Positions 27,501 through 33,773 of a stretch of DNA of 64,000 nucleotides are shown here, piece by piece. The stretch is from assembly GCF_024746795.1 (NCBI RefSeq), contig NZ_CP080524.1, positions 2,830,001 through 2,894,000 of the forward strand, written 5' to 3'. The translations under genes and the position numbers were made by a program. This DNA is from Mesorhizobium sp. AR10. GTDB lineage: Bacteria; Pseudomonadota; Alphaproteobacteria; Rhizobiales; Rhizobiaceae. The notes beneath the pieces were generated by a model. That model did no database searches and was not told the origin of the DNA. It was given only the letters and a program-made list of their open reading frames with translations. Position 1 is the stretch's first letter, and each line of letters opens with the position of its first letter.

Positions 27501-27968
27501 GGTTCCGAAGGTAAATGCGTGAGCAAAATCCTTGTGCCAGTTGCAGATCTCGGTGGTGCTGACCCAGTTCGGCGTACCGCTAGTCTGGATCAGGCGTTCT
27601 ATCCATTCCTCGCCGTCGCTTAGAGCTGTGCCGCTCGGCGTCGTTGTCGACACGGCGACACTCTCGATCCCGTGCCTGTCGCGCAGGTGGCGGAGTCGCT
27701 CTCCGATTTCAGACAGCGCCTGCTTCCAGGAGACAGGAACCCAGCCGGGCTCGTCGCTTCCCTTCGGTTGGGTGCGCTTCAGCGGCGTCATTAGCCTGTC
27801 GGGGTGATAGAGGATTTCCGGCGCCGCCTTGCCCTTCACGCAAAGCGACTTCCCAGTGGGGTGAGCGGGAGCGGGCGCAGCACCCGTCAGCCGTCCGTCC
27901 TCAATGATGAATGTGGCGCCGCATCTGGATTTGCAGAGCGCGCAGAAGCCGGGCTTTTCCGTACGCAT
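24567..27968 (-). CDS. Molybdopterin oxidoreductase fused to an FNR-type reductase and a [2Fe-2S] ferredoxin domain
   Basis: 1133 residues in three parts. (1) Residues 1 to ~760: bis-MGD oxidoreductase with a [4Fe-4S] motif at C9, C12, C16 and C43 and a probable Mo-ligand Cys at 142 (EICNWHK), followed by a molydopterin dinucleotide-binding domain (EAAERLGLEAGDWAEI). (2) About 770-1020: FAD/NAD(P) reductase with RCYSLTGP and VAGGIGITPFLSYLE. (3) About 1040-1133: plant-type ferredoxin with CRAGQCESC and CLAC. The protein would take electrons from NAD(P)H to the Mo site without partners. The sequence is not clearly nitrate reductase or formate dehydrogenase. Operator site 7 lies 19 bp upstream of the start. 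Confidence 0.82.
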   Translation of the reverse strand: MRTEKPGFCALCKSRCGATFIIEDGRLTGAAPAPAHPTGKSLCVKGKAAPEILYHPDRLMTPLKRTQPKGSDEPGWVPVSWKQALSEIGERLRHLRDRHGIESVAVSTTTPSGTALSDGEEWIERLIQTSGTPNWVSTTEICNWHKDFAHAFTFGTGLPYPDYGQADLIVLWGFNPSSVWLDQATQVAAARARGCKILVIDPRRFGFAIGADQWLRVRPGSDGILALGIMRLLIEENSFDDSFLMQWTNAAFLVRDDNGEFLRGGDLNAQGKDADAFVVLGTDGRLTFVQCKGRDSPTVLAQAARSGEIIVSTANGTVRCTSAFDWLHAAASRHALSEVARLTWIPEEEIRAAARMIGAARSVAYYTWTGLGQHAQSTQIDRALATLMSLKGCYDAPGGNVVLPCVPRNAICGPNFLDPAQMAKAIGLDDKPLGPPNQGRITAHDFYTAVLDGRPYKVRGLIGFGANLAVAHANSLRGRDALDALEFYVHCDVFENPSARSADFLLPVNTPWERDALRIGFGSGLAAQEHVQLRQQVVASAGESRSDAEIAFALAEELGLRDQFFDGSIEAARSHILQPSGITLDQLKNCPEGIRYPLKQRYRKYAEPTEAGVTGFATETGQVELYSALLHRNGQPPVPTFDADDLPANEAYPFALTTAKTGYYCHSQHRQVPSLRKREPEPTVNLAPEAAERLGLEAGDWAEISTRHGQARMKVKLDNSLDQRVVRASFGWWQGNAALDLPSYDAFSSTGANYNLLVGSDQLDPVSGAAAHRSQSCNIVPIAKGRTAWRGFRAMRVMGVDKVAEGVTAVTLASPDGNFLPDFEPGQHIVLRRRTDGDDLIRCYSLTGPAVDAQRTAYTIAVRAVPAPVGHDDLPPGRMSTAINDVLAPGDELDARAPSGRFTPPLVSARPVVLVAGGIGITPFLSYLETLARQPLRPRVHLAYANSLAETEAFADRLRSLLAAMPEVTIDRCWSRAGKDVPADIHRGRVDLRHLRLETFEVPPAIYFCGPSGMVESLRAELVRAGHPDQLMFEEAFAAGSVDQSALPEGPYSVTFVRSGKTAIWERARGSLLELAEAEGVRITNGCRAGQCESCEVRVLDGEIAYRTDLARSATDTCLACQAVPKSDLLVDA

Positions 27969-27986
27969 CGCTGACTCGATTGGTTT

Positions 27987-28000
27987 GTAGATCGATCTAA
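27987..28000. promoter_or_regulatory. LacI-type operator, site 7 (Mo fusion gene)
   Basis: GTAGATCGATCTAA, one mismatch. It lies in the 72-bp gap between the end of the CofD-like gene and the start of the Mo fusion gene, so the fusion gene has its own regulated promoter even though the two genes run in tandem. Confidence 0.72.
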
Positions 28001-28040
28001 TTGCAAACTGCTTCCATCGGTTGCCATTGTCAAGTCAGGT

Positions 28041-29252
28041 TCAAGGGGCAGCCAGTTTCGACAGGTCGTGGGCAACGGCTTCACCATCGTGAGTGCCCCT
28101 TTGCCATAGGTCCTCGAAGTCCCCGGAAATCACCGAGATGCCTTGCGCTCTACACATTTCATGCAGTGAGCCCGACTGGAGGTAGCTGAATTTACCGACG
28201 CGCTTGGGGAAGGGAAAGAAATTGCGATTAGACAGAACATGGGTGAGCACGATGCCGCTGGAGCGGGCCCTGGCAATCCGAAGGAACGTGGAGAGTTGCG
28301 CCTCAAGCGTCATGCCTCGGGTTTCGGCGCAATCGGTGATGTTCCCGACAAATATCTTCTTGGCTCTTGAGTTGGCGGAAATTGCCTCCGAGACACCGTC
28401 GACCAGAAGGTGAGGCAACAAGCTGGAGAAAAGGCTCCCCGGGCCGTACAGAATGATATCGGCGGTACGGATGGCCTCTATCGCAGGGCCGTTGGCCTCG
28501 ACTTTGGCCGATACCGCCGAATCCGATGTTCGCGTCAACCAGATGTCTTCGATCCACACAGGCTGTTCGGTCGGAGTCAGCGTCGTGATCAGGTGCTGCC
28601 GGTCGAGGACACGCCCGTCAGAAAGGCGAGCCGACAAATGGACATCGCCCGCGACTGCGATGGGCCAGACCTTGCCCTCGATGCCGCACATGCCTTTGAA
28701 AATGGAGATGGCGGCGTTGATGTCGTTGTCATGAGCAAGATAGGCGCCAGCCAGAATAAAGTTACCGACGCTTCCGTTTCCAAGATCGAAATCCTCGGGC
28801 AAATGGGACTTGAAAACATCGAGGTAGCGCGTGATAGCGTTGCTTAGGGGCAGCGGCTGTGTCTTCAAAAGCGAATGCCGGCAGTCTGCGAAGAAATCGA
28901 ACTCCGTTCGCAATTGTCGTTTGTCCTCTGCCTCGGACAGCCGGGCATTGCACATCCTGATGACATTGCCGGCGCACTGTTCGCCATGAGCCATCGTCAT
29001 TAATGCTTGCCGGATATCTCCTACTGGAAGAATGCCCAGCGTTTCCCTGATCGCTCGCGAACTGCCGCCGCTATCCCAGGCAGGTACGATGCGCGTTAGG
29101 CGGCCGGCAGACCGTGACAGCGCCAGATTGATGTTGCGACATCCGCTGCCGCCACCCAGCATGACGATATGAGGTGGCTTCCGACGGTCGATACTCAGCG
29201 CTGCCAAACCGCTACTCCCGAGAATGCAAATGAAATCAGACCAATTGCACAT
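28041..29252 (-). CDS. CofD/YvcK-family protein (2-phospho-L-lactate transferase-like)
   Basis: Up to 403 residues; the start is uncertain because no clear RBS precedes the ATG at 29252, and the conserved domain begins only at PHIVMLGGGSGC (residue 27). Family features: the GGGSG nucleotide loop, SGGSSRAIRE, PVGDIRQAL, and YGPGSLFSSLLPHL near residue 270. The family contains F420-biosynthetic CofD and the YvcK/GlmR regulator of carbon and cell-wall metabolism. An isolated copy in a sugar regulon is more like YvcK in context, but the sequence does not settle it. Operator site 8 is 31 bp upstream. Confidence 0.75.
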   Translation of the reverse strand: MCNWSDFICILGSSGLAALSIDRRKPPHIVMLGGGSGCRNINLALSRSAGRLTRIVPAWDSGGSSRAIRETLGILPVGDIRQALMTMAHGEQCAGNVIRMCNARLSEAEDKRQLRTEFDFFADCRHSLLKTQPLPLSNAITRYLDVFKSHLPEDFDLGNGSVGNFILAGAYLAHDNDINAAISIFKGMCGIEGKVWPIAVAGDVHLSARLSDGRVLDRQHLITTLTPTEQPVWIEDIWLTRTSDSAVSAKVEANGPAIEAIRTADIILYGPGSLFSSLLPHLLVDGVSEAISANSRAKKIFVGNITDCAETRGMTLEAQLSTFLRIARARSSGIVLTHVLSNRNFFPFPKRVGKFSYLQSGSLHEMCRAQGISVISGDFEDLWQRGTHDGEAVAHDLSKLAAP

Positions 29253-29282
29253 ATTGAAGTGTGCTGTCTTTTAGTCTACGAC

Positions 29283-29296
29283 TTAGATCGATACAA
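29283..29296. promoter_or_regulatory. LacI-type operator, site 8
   Basis: TTAGATCGATACAA, two mismatches, here in the right half. It lies in the divergent spacer between the CofD-like gene (minus, 29252) and a small ORF (plus, 29361). Confidence 0.55.
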
Positions 29297-29360
29297 TGGC
29301 TGTCGTCGGGCGGTCGCTGCCCAAGGTGCGCTCTTCGCCGGAACGTCGTCAGGGGGACTC

Positions 29361-29612
29361 ATGGTACAGGATCTGATGAGAACAAAGGCGACGAGAATTG
29401 CTTCATTGGCGGTTCTGCTTGTCGCCGCCGATCATATCGCATTGGCCGGGCGAACCATGTCTCGATGCTATGATCTGATCCTGAGGTATGGCGAAGGGCA
29501 GGTCGAAATAGCCGACCTGAAGCTGCAGGCCTCCGGTGCCGTCTGGGCGAGGCTGCTTGGCGTCGAGGACGCTGGCTACGACAACAAGGCCACTGAACCA
29601 CCTGCAGGTTAA
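29361..29612 (+). CDS. Small exported or membrane-anchored protein, unknown
   Basis: 83 residues from an ATG with AGGGGG 4 bp upstream. The N-terminus (about residues 7-30) has an Arg/Lys patch, then a hydrophobic ASLAVLLVAADHIALA stretch resembling a signal peptide. The rest is a short soluble segment with one Cys (RCYDLILRYGEG). No family recognised. The open frame extends upstream through the operator, but nothing supports an earlier start. Its good RBS and its position directly after operator site 8 argue that it is a real member of the regulon. Confidence 0.45.
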   Translation: MVQDLMRTKATRIASLAVLLVAADHIALAGRTMSRCYDLILRYGEGQVEIADLKLQASGAVWARLLGVEDAGYDNKATEPPAG

Positions 29613-29653
29613 CGGCAACTCAGTCGAGTTAGAATTTGGGCTTTCAGAATAAA

Positions 29654-29667
29654 TTGCATCGATCTAA
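29654..29667. promoter_or_regulatory. LacI-type operator, site 9 (racemase-otnC unit)
   Basis: TTGCATCGATCTAA, identical to site 4, 73 bp before the racemase-like gene. It is placed to control the five-gene unit 29740-33608. Confidence 0.65.
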
Positions 29668-29739
29668 TCGACTAAATGCATCGAGCGTTGGCATCGAGGC
29701 GGATCACAACATGGGAAATGAATTTTTGGTCAGCAGAGC

Positions 29740-30414
29740 ATGACATCGAGCAGCAAGATCGTCCTCTTTCATACAGCGCCGGCCCTGGTTCAGGTCTTCG
29801 ATGAACTGGCAGCCGAACTTGCCCCGGATATCGCGATAAGGCATGTGCTTCGGCCGGACTTGCTGAAGCAGGCAATTGACGCAGGAAGCGCGACTCCGGA
29901 GATCATCGCCGCTGCGGCAAAAGCGATGCTTGAAGAAGCCGGGCCGGATATCGACGCTGTCGTTTGCACTTGCTCGACGATCGGACAGGCGGCCGATCTG
30001 GCAAACATGCAGCGACCAGTATTCAGGATAGACCGACCGATGGCGCGCAGAAGTGTCGAATTGGGCGGACGCATCCTGGTGCTGGCAACCGTCGGCACCA
30101 CGATCGCTCCGACCGTGGATCTGTTGGAGTCCGAAGCGAGTGTAGCAAGTCGTGCGCTGTCGGTAAGAAGCCTGGTTCTCGAACGAGCGCGCAGCCTGTT
30201 TCTGGATGGCCGCCACGAAGATTATCTGGATGCGGTCGCGGAAGGCATCTCGGCCGCGGCGCGGGACGCAGACGTCGTCGTTCTCGCCCAGGCATCAATG
30301 GCCGCAGCATTGCCGCGCGCGAAAGATATCGGCGTGCCAGTTCTGAGCAGTCCTCGCATTGGTTTCGAGGGCATGTTGCGGGATTTGCCTCGTCTTGCCC
30401 AGCGACGTGCTTGA
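29740..30414 (+). CDS. Asp/Glu/hydantoin racemase-family protein with one catalytic Cys missing
   Basis: 224 residues of the two-domain Asp/Glu racemase fold. The first catalytic-loop Cys is present (VVCTCSTIG, C76/C78). At the second loop, where the family has a Cys followed by Thr or Ser and Gly or Met, this protein has LAQASMA. One-base racemization is therefore unlikely. Some maleate isomerase, arylmalonate decarboxylase and lyase relatives work with a single Cys. First gene of the unit leading to threonine aldolase, OtnK and OtnC, and controlled by operator site 9. The presence of HyuAB elsewhere in the regulon hints at hydantoin-type chemistry, unproven. Confidence 0.75.
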   Translation: MTSSSKIVLFHTAPALVQVFDELAAELAPDIAIRHVLRPDLLKQAIDAGSATPEIIAAAAKAMLEEAGPDIDAVVCTCSTIGQAADLANMQRPVFRIDRPMARRSVELGGRILVLATVGTTIAPTVDLLESEASVASRALSVRSLVLERARSLFLDGRHEDYLDAVAEGISAAARDADVVVLAQASMAAALPRAKDIGVPVLSSPRIGFEGMLRDLPRLAQRRA

Positions 30415-30460
30415 GGGCCCGGCCGCTCGACCGAACGCCGATCGAAGAAAGGAAATATGC

Positions 30461-31567
30461 GTGGGGACTGTCAGCCAGCCAATCGACCTGCGGAGCGACA
30501 CCGTCACCAAACCCACGCGCGAAATGCTCGAAGCCATGTCGCGCGCGGACCTCGGGGACGATTTCTTTCGGGATGATCCGACCGTTCTGGCTTTCGAAGA
30601 AGAGGTTGCGGAGCTTCTTGGGCTCGAGGCAGCGATGCTCGTGATCAGTGGAACGATGGGCAATATCGTTTCATGCATGGCGCTCTCCTCCAGAGGGGAA
30701 TCGTTCATCGTTGAATCGCGGGCGCACATTCAAATCAATGAAAGTGGGTGGGCTTCGACACTCGCGGGACTGACGCCACGGCCGATTGCCGGTACCAATG
30801 GCGCGATTTCGCCAGAGGCTCTCGAGGAGACAATTCAGGATAGCCGGAGCAGACTTGGTGTGCCATCGCGACTGCTCTGCCTCGAAAACACGCACAACGC
30901 CGCCGGCGGCAGGGTCATGGTCCCGTCGCAGATCGCAACGCTGGCCGGCATAGCGCACTCAAATGGTCTGCGGGTCCATCTCGATGGGGCGCGGATATTC
31001 AACGCATCTGTTGCACTTGACAGGCCGGTCCGAGACTTTGTCCGGGATGTCGATACAGCGACCTTCTGCCTGTCGAAAGGGTTGAGCTGTCCCCTCGGTG
31101 CGGTTGTTGCCGGAGGCACGGACGTGATCAAGGAGGCGCGCCGTTGGCGCCAGGTCGTCGGTGGCGGCATGCGTCAGGCAGGCATCATTGCCGCAACCGG
31201 GCAGGTGGCTTTGCGGTCGATGGTGGATCGGCTTCAGCAGGACCACGAGAACGCGACCCTTCTTGCCTCCCGCCTGGAGGCCGCCGGCATCGACATCGAT
31301 GTGCAGGCGGTCGAGACCAACATCCTGTTCGTCAACCTGCCCGTGTGCGGGTTCGACCCTCTCCTCTTCCATGCCGGACTTCTAGACAAGGGGGTTGTCG
31401 TAAACCCGCCGAAAGGCGGACGCGTCCGGCTGGTCGTCCACCGACACGTAGCGAAGTCCGATGCCGTGGCAGCGGCCGATCTGTTTGTCGAAGCCTTCCA
31501 TGCCGCTTGTAGCGGGGACGGTTCGCCGGAACAACGCCATGTCGAGCACGGCGCGGCGGTCTACTGA
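30461..31567 (+). CDS. Threonine aldolase (low-specificity beta-hydroxy amino-acid aldolase)
   Basis: 368 residues from a GTG start with GAAAGGAAA about 7 bp upstream; an in-frame start further upstream would lie inside the racemase gene. PLP fold type I landmarks: DLRSDTVTKPT at the N-terminus, HLDGARIFNAS (PLP-N1 Asp) near residue 170, and the PLP Lys in CLSKGLSCPLGAV near 205. The enzyme splits a beta-hydroxy amino acid into glycine and an aldehyde, or runs in reverse. Together with OtnK/OtnC it suggests that the substrate carries a hydroxy-amino-acid or C4 unit. The stop codon overlaps the ATG of a tiny ORF (TGATG). Confidence 0.85.
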   Translation: MGTVSQPIDLRSDTVTKPTREMLEAMSRADLGDDFFRDDPTVLAFEEEVAELLGLEAAMLVISGTMGNIVSCMALSSRGESFIVESRAHIQINESGWASTLAGLTPRPIAGTNGAISPEALEETIQDSRSRLGVPSRLLCLENTHNAAGGRVMVPSQIATLAGIAHSNGLRVHLDGARIFNASVALDRPVRDFVRDVDTATFCLSKGLSCPLGAVVAGGTDVIKEARRWRQVVGGGMRQAGIIAATGQVALRSMVDRLQQDHENATLLASRLEAAGIDIDVQAVETNILFVNLPVCGFDPLLFHAGLLDKGVVVNPPKGGRVRLVVHRHVAKSDAVAAADLFVEAFHAACSGDGSPEQRHVEHGAAVY

Positions 31568-31701
31568 TGCCGGGGGCGGAAATGTGGCCCTGGCTTGGAT
31601 GCATCGCGGTTGCTCTGGCCGGAGCGATGTGGATTGCTGCGCGGACCTCGGCGCGCCGGCCCTTTCCAAGGATCCTCAACGCGCCGCCCGAGGTTGGATG
31701 A
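31567..31701 (+). CDS. 44-residue single-pass membrane protein candidate
   Basis: Short ORF bridging the 130-bp gap between threonine aldolase and otnK. Its ATG overlaps the aldolase stop (TGATG) and its TGA overlaps the otnK start (ATGATG), so both ends are set up for translational coupling. The product begins MPGAEMWPWLG, has a hydrophobic helix of about 18 residues (CIAVALAGAMWIAA), then a basic tail with RTSARRPFPR. No family known to me. No clear Shine-Dalgarno, consistent with coupling. It could be a chance frame; the double overlap is the main support. Confidence 0.42.
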   Translation: MPGAEMWPWLGCIAVALAGAMWIAARTSARRPFPRILNAPPEVG

Positions 31702-32972
31702 TGCTGCTCGGCGTGATTGCAGATGATTTCACAGGCGCGAGCGATATCGGCAACACGCTTGCGAAAGGGCTCCCCGGACAGGGGGGCCTGCGAACCGCTC
31801 AGTTTCTCGGGGTGCCCTCCACGCCCGCGCCGGACGATATCGAAGCCGGTGTCGTTGCCCTGAAAAGCCGGTCGATCCCGGCGGGGGAGGCTGTCGCACA
31901 GTCTCTGGCGGCGCTGAAATGGCTGCAGGCGCAACGTTGCCGCCAGTTTGTATTCAAATACTGCTCGACTTTTGATTCCACGCCTGGCGGCAACATCGGG
32001 CCGGTCGGCGAGGCTTTGGCCGGCGCCCTGGGCGTGAAGGGCGTGATCGCCTGCCCGGCGTTTCCGACAGTCGGCCGGACCCTCTATCAGGGCCACCTCT
32101 TCGTCCGGGACCGACTGCTCAACGAGTCCAGCCTGCAAAACCATCCCCTCAACCCAATGACGGATCCGGATATTCGCCGTTGGCTTGCGCGCCAGACGGC
32201 AGGGCCGGTCGGCCTGGTCGCCTTGGGCACCGTCAAGGCCGGTCACGGTGCTTTGTCCTCCGCGCTGGAAGCGGCCGGGCAGGAGGGCCAGACGCTTGTC
32301 ATAGTCGACGCCGTCGACGATGACGATCTGATAACGATCGCCAGGGCCGCCGCCCCGGCCCCCCTGATCACGGGCGGATCCGGCATTGCGCAAGGGCTGC
32401 CGGCAAACTTTATCGCGTCCGGTCTTGCAGCCGGCTCCAGCCACGTCGCGATGAGGGTACGGGGCCCGGAGGCAATCCTCGCGGGAAGCTGCTCAGGCGC
32501 GACGCGGCAGCAGGTCGAGATCCACGCGCGATCGCATCCGGTGCAGGCAATCGAAGTCGAGAAGGTGATGGAGGGCACGGTGACGCCGGAAAGCCTTGTT
32601 GCGTTCATCGAGAGCCACCGCGGCCAAGCGCCTCTGGTGTTCTCCGGAGGCACGCCACAGGAGGTGGCGGCGTTGCAGCATCGCTTCGGGCGTGAACAGC
32701 TGGCCGAAACCCTCGATACGCTTTTTGCCTGCACCGCAAGAATGTTGGTGGAACGCGGGATCAAGCGGCTCGTGGTGGCCGGCGGGGAGACTTCTGGTGC
32801 CGTAGTTTCGGCTCTCGATCTCGGAGCGCTCACCGTCGGCGGCGAAATCGATCCAGGGGTGCCGGCACTCTATTCTCAAGGCGATGACCCGATTGCGCTG
32901 GCACTCAAGTCCGGCAATTTCGGCTCCCCTGATTTCTTCGGCAAGGCACTAGCGAAACTGGAGGGCCGATGA
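31698..32972 (+). CDS. otnK: 3-oxo-tetronate kinase (DUF1537/OtnK family)
   Basis: 424 residues from 31698 (ATGATG; 31701 equally possible), AGG 6 bp upstream. DUF1537 N-domain with the family start GVIADDFTGASDIGNTLA, and the C-terminal nucleotide-binding domain with VFSGGTP and VVAGGETSGAV near residue 360. Members phosphorylate 3-oxo-tetronate (or D-threonate/erythronate) at the 4-OH using ATP. The next gene is the matching class II aldolase-type decarboxylase with no gap, the known otnK-otnC arrangement. Pathway output: 3-oxo-tetronate 4-phosphate, then DHAP and CO2. The usual isomerase OtnI and dehydrogenase LtnD are not adjacent; other island enzymes may substitute. Confidence 0.88.
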   Translation: MMLLGVIADDFTGASDIGNTLAKGLPGQGGLRTAQFLGVPSTPAPDDIEAGVVALKSRSIPAGEAVAQSLAALKWLQAQRCRQFVFKYCSTFDSTPGGNIGPVGEALAGALGVKGVIACPAFPTVGRTLYQGHLFVRDRLLNESSLQNHPLNPMTDPDIRRWLARQTAGPVGLVALGTVKAGHGALSSALEAAGQEGQTLVIVDAVDDDDLITIARAAAPAPLITGGSGIAQGLPANFIASGLAAGSSHVAMRVRGPEAILAGSCSGATRQQVEIHARSHPVQAIEVEKVMEGTVTPESLVAFIESHRGQAPLVFSGGTPQEVAALQHRFGREQLAETLDTLFACTARMLVERGIKRLVVAGGETSGAVVSALDLGALTVGGEIDPGVPALYSQGDDPIALALKSGNFGSPDFFGKALAKLEGR

Positions 32973-33608
32973 ATGGACGAGAGTAAGTTACGGGACGATA
33001 TTGTCCGGCTGTCGAGGTCACTCTACGACCGCGGCTTTTCGGTCGGCTCGGCGGGCAACATCAGCGCCGCGGTTGACGACGGGCTTCTCATTACCCCGAC
33101 GAATTCCTGTCTCGGATTCCTGGACCCGGACAAGATCAGCAAACTCGATCGGAAAGGCAATCATGTGGCCGGTGCCCCACCGTCGAAGGAGATTTTCCTC
33201 CATCGCGCCTTTTATGAAACGCGGCCGCATACCGGCGCTGTCGTCCATCTCCATTCGACTTTTGCCACCGCATTGTCGTGCCTGTCGGACACCGATCCGC
33301 AAGACTGCATCCCTCCAATCACACCTTATGTCGTTATGCGGGTCGGCACCGTGAAGCTGGTGCCGTATGTGCGCCCCGGCGACCCAAAAGCTGGAGATCT
33401 GATTCGCGAGTTGAAAGGTTCATACGCGGCAGTGCTGCTCGCCAATCACGGGCCTGTCGTGACCGGCAAGGACATCTTTTCCGCCATTTGCGCCGCGGAG
33501 GAACTGGAAGAAACAGCAAAACTTCTCGTCATTTTACGCGGGGCGCCAACGAGACGATTGGCTCCTGACCAGATCCAGGAATTGAAGACCGTATTTGGAA
33601 GTCACTAA
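32973..33608 (+). CDS. otnC: 3-oxo-tetronate 4-phosphate decarboxylase (class II aldolase family)
   Basis: 211 residues, full length. Metal ligands of the class II aldolase/adducin fold: HLHSTFA (two His) near residue 92 and a third His in LANHGPVV near 155; catalytic Glu in SKEIFLH near 72; phosphate-binding SAGNISA and TPTNS near 30-45. ATG abuts the otnK stop codon, so the two are translated together. It decarboxylates the OtnK product to dihydroxyacetone phosphate. A fuculose-phosphate-type aldolase is the alternative, but the OtnK partner makes OtnC the better call. Confidence 0.87.
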   Translation: MDESKLRDDIVRLSRSLYDRGFSVGSAGNISAAVDDGLLITPTNSCLGFLDPDKISKLDRKGNHVAGAPPSKEIFLHRAFYETRPHTGAVVHLHSTFATALSCLSDTDPQDCIPPITPYVVMRVGTVKLVPYVRPGDPKAGDLIRELKGSYAAVLLANHGPVVTGKDIFSAICAAEELEETAKLLVILRGAPTRRLAPDQIQELKTVFGSH

Positions 33609-33773
33609 ATCAAGGCGTTTTTGCACGGCTCCTGGGATTGCTTGTCAATCAGCGTGGCTTTGATTCTCTCAATACTGCCTGACGAGGCCGCGACGTGTTT
33701 GCCGAGCACTGCATTGACACCTTCCATGATGTGGTACACGTTTGTGCCGACTTGTGCATGAAGTGAGGTAAAA

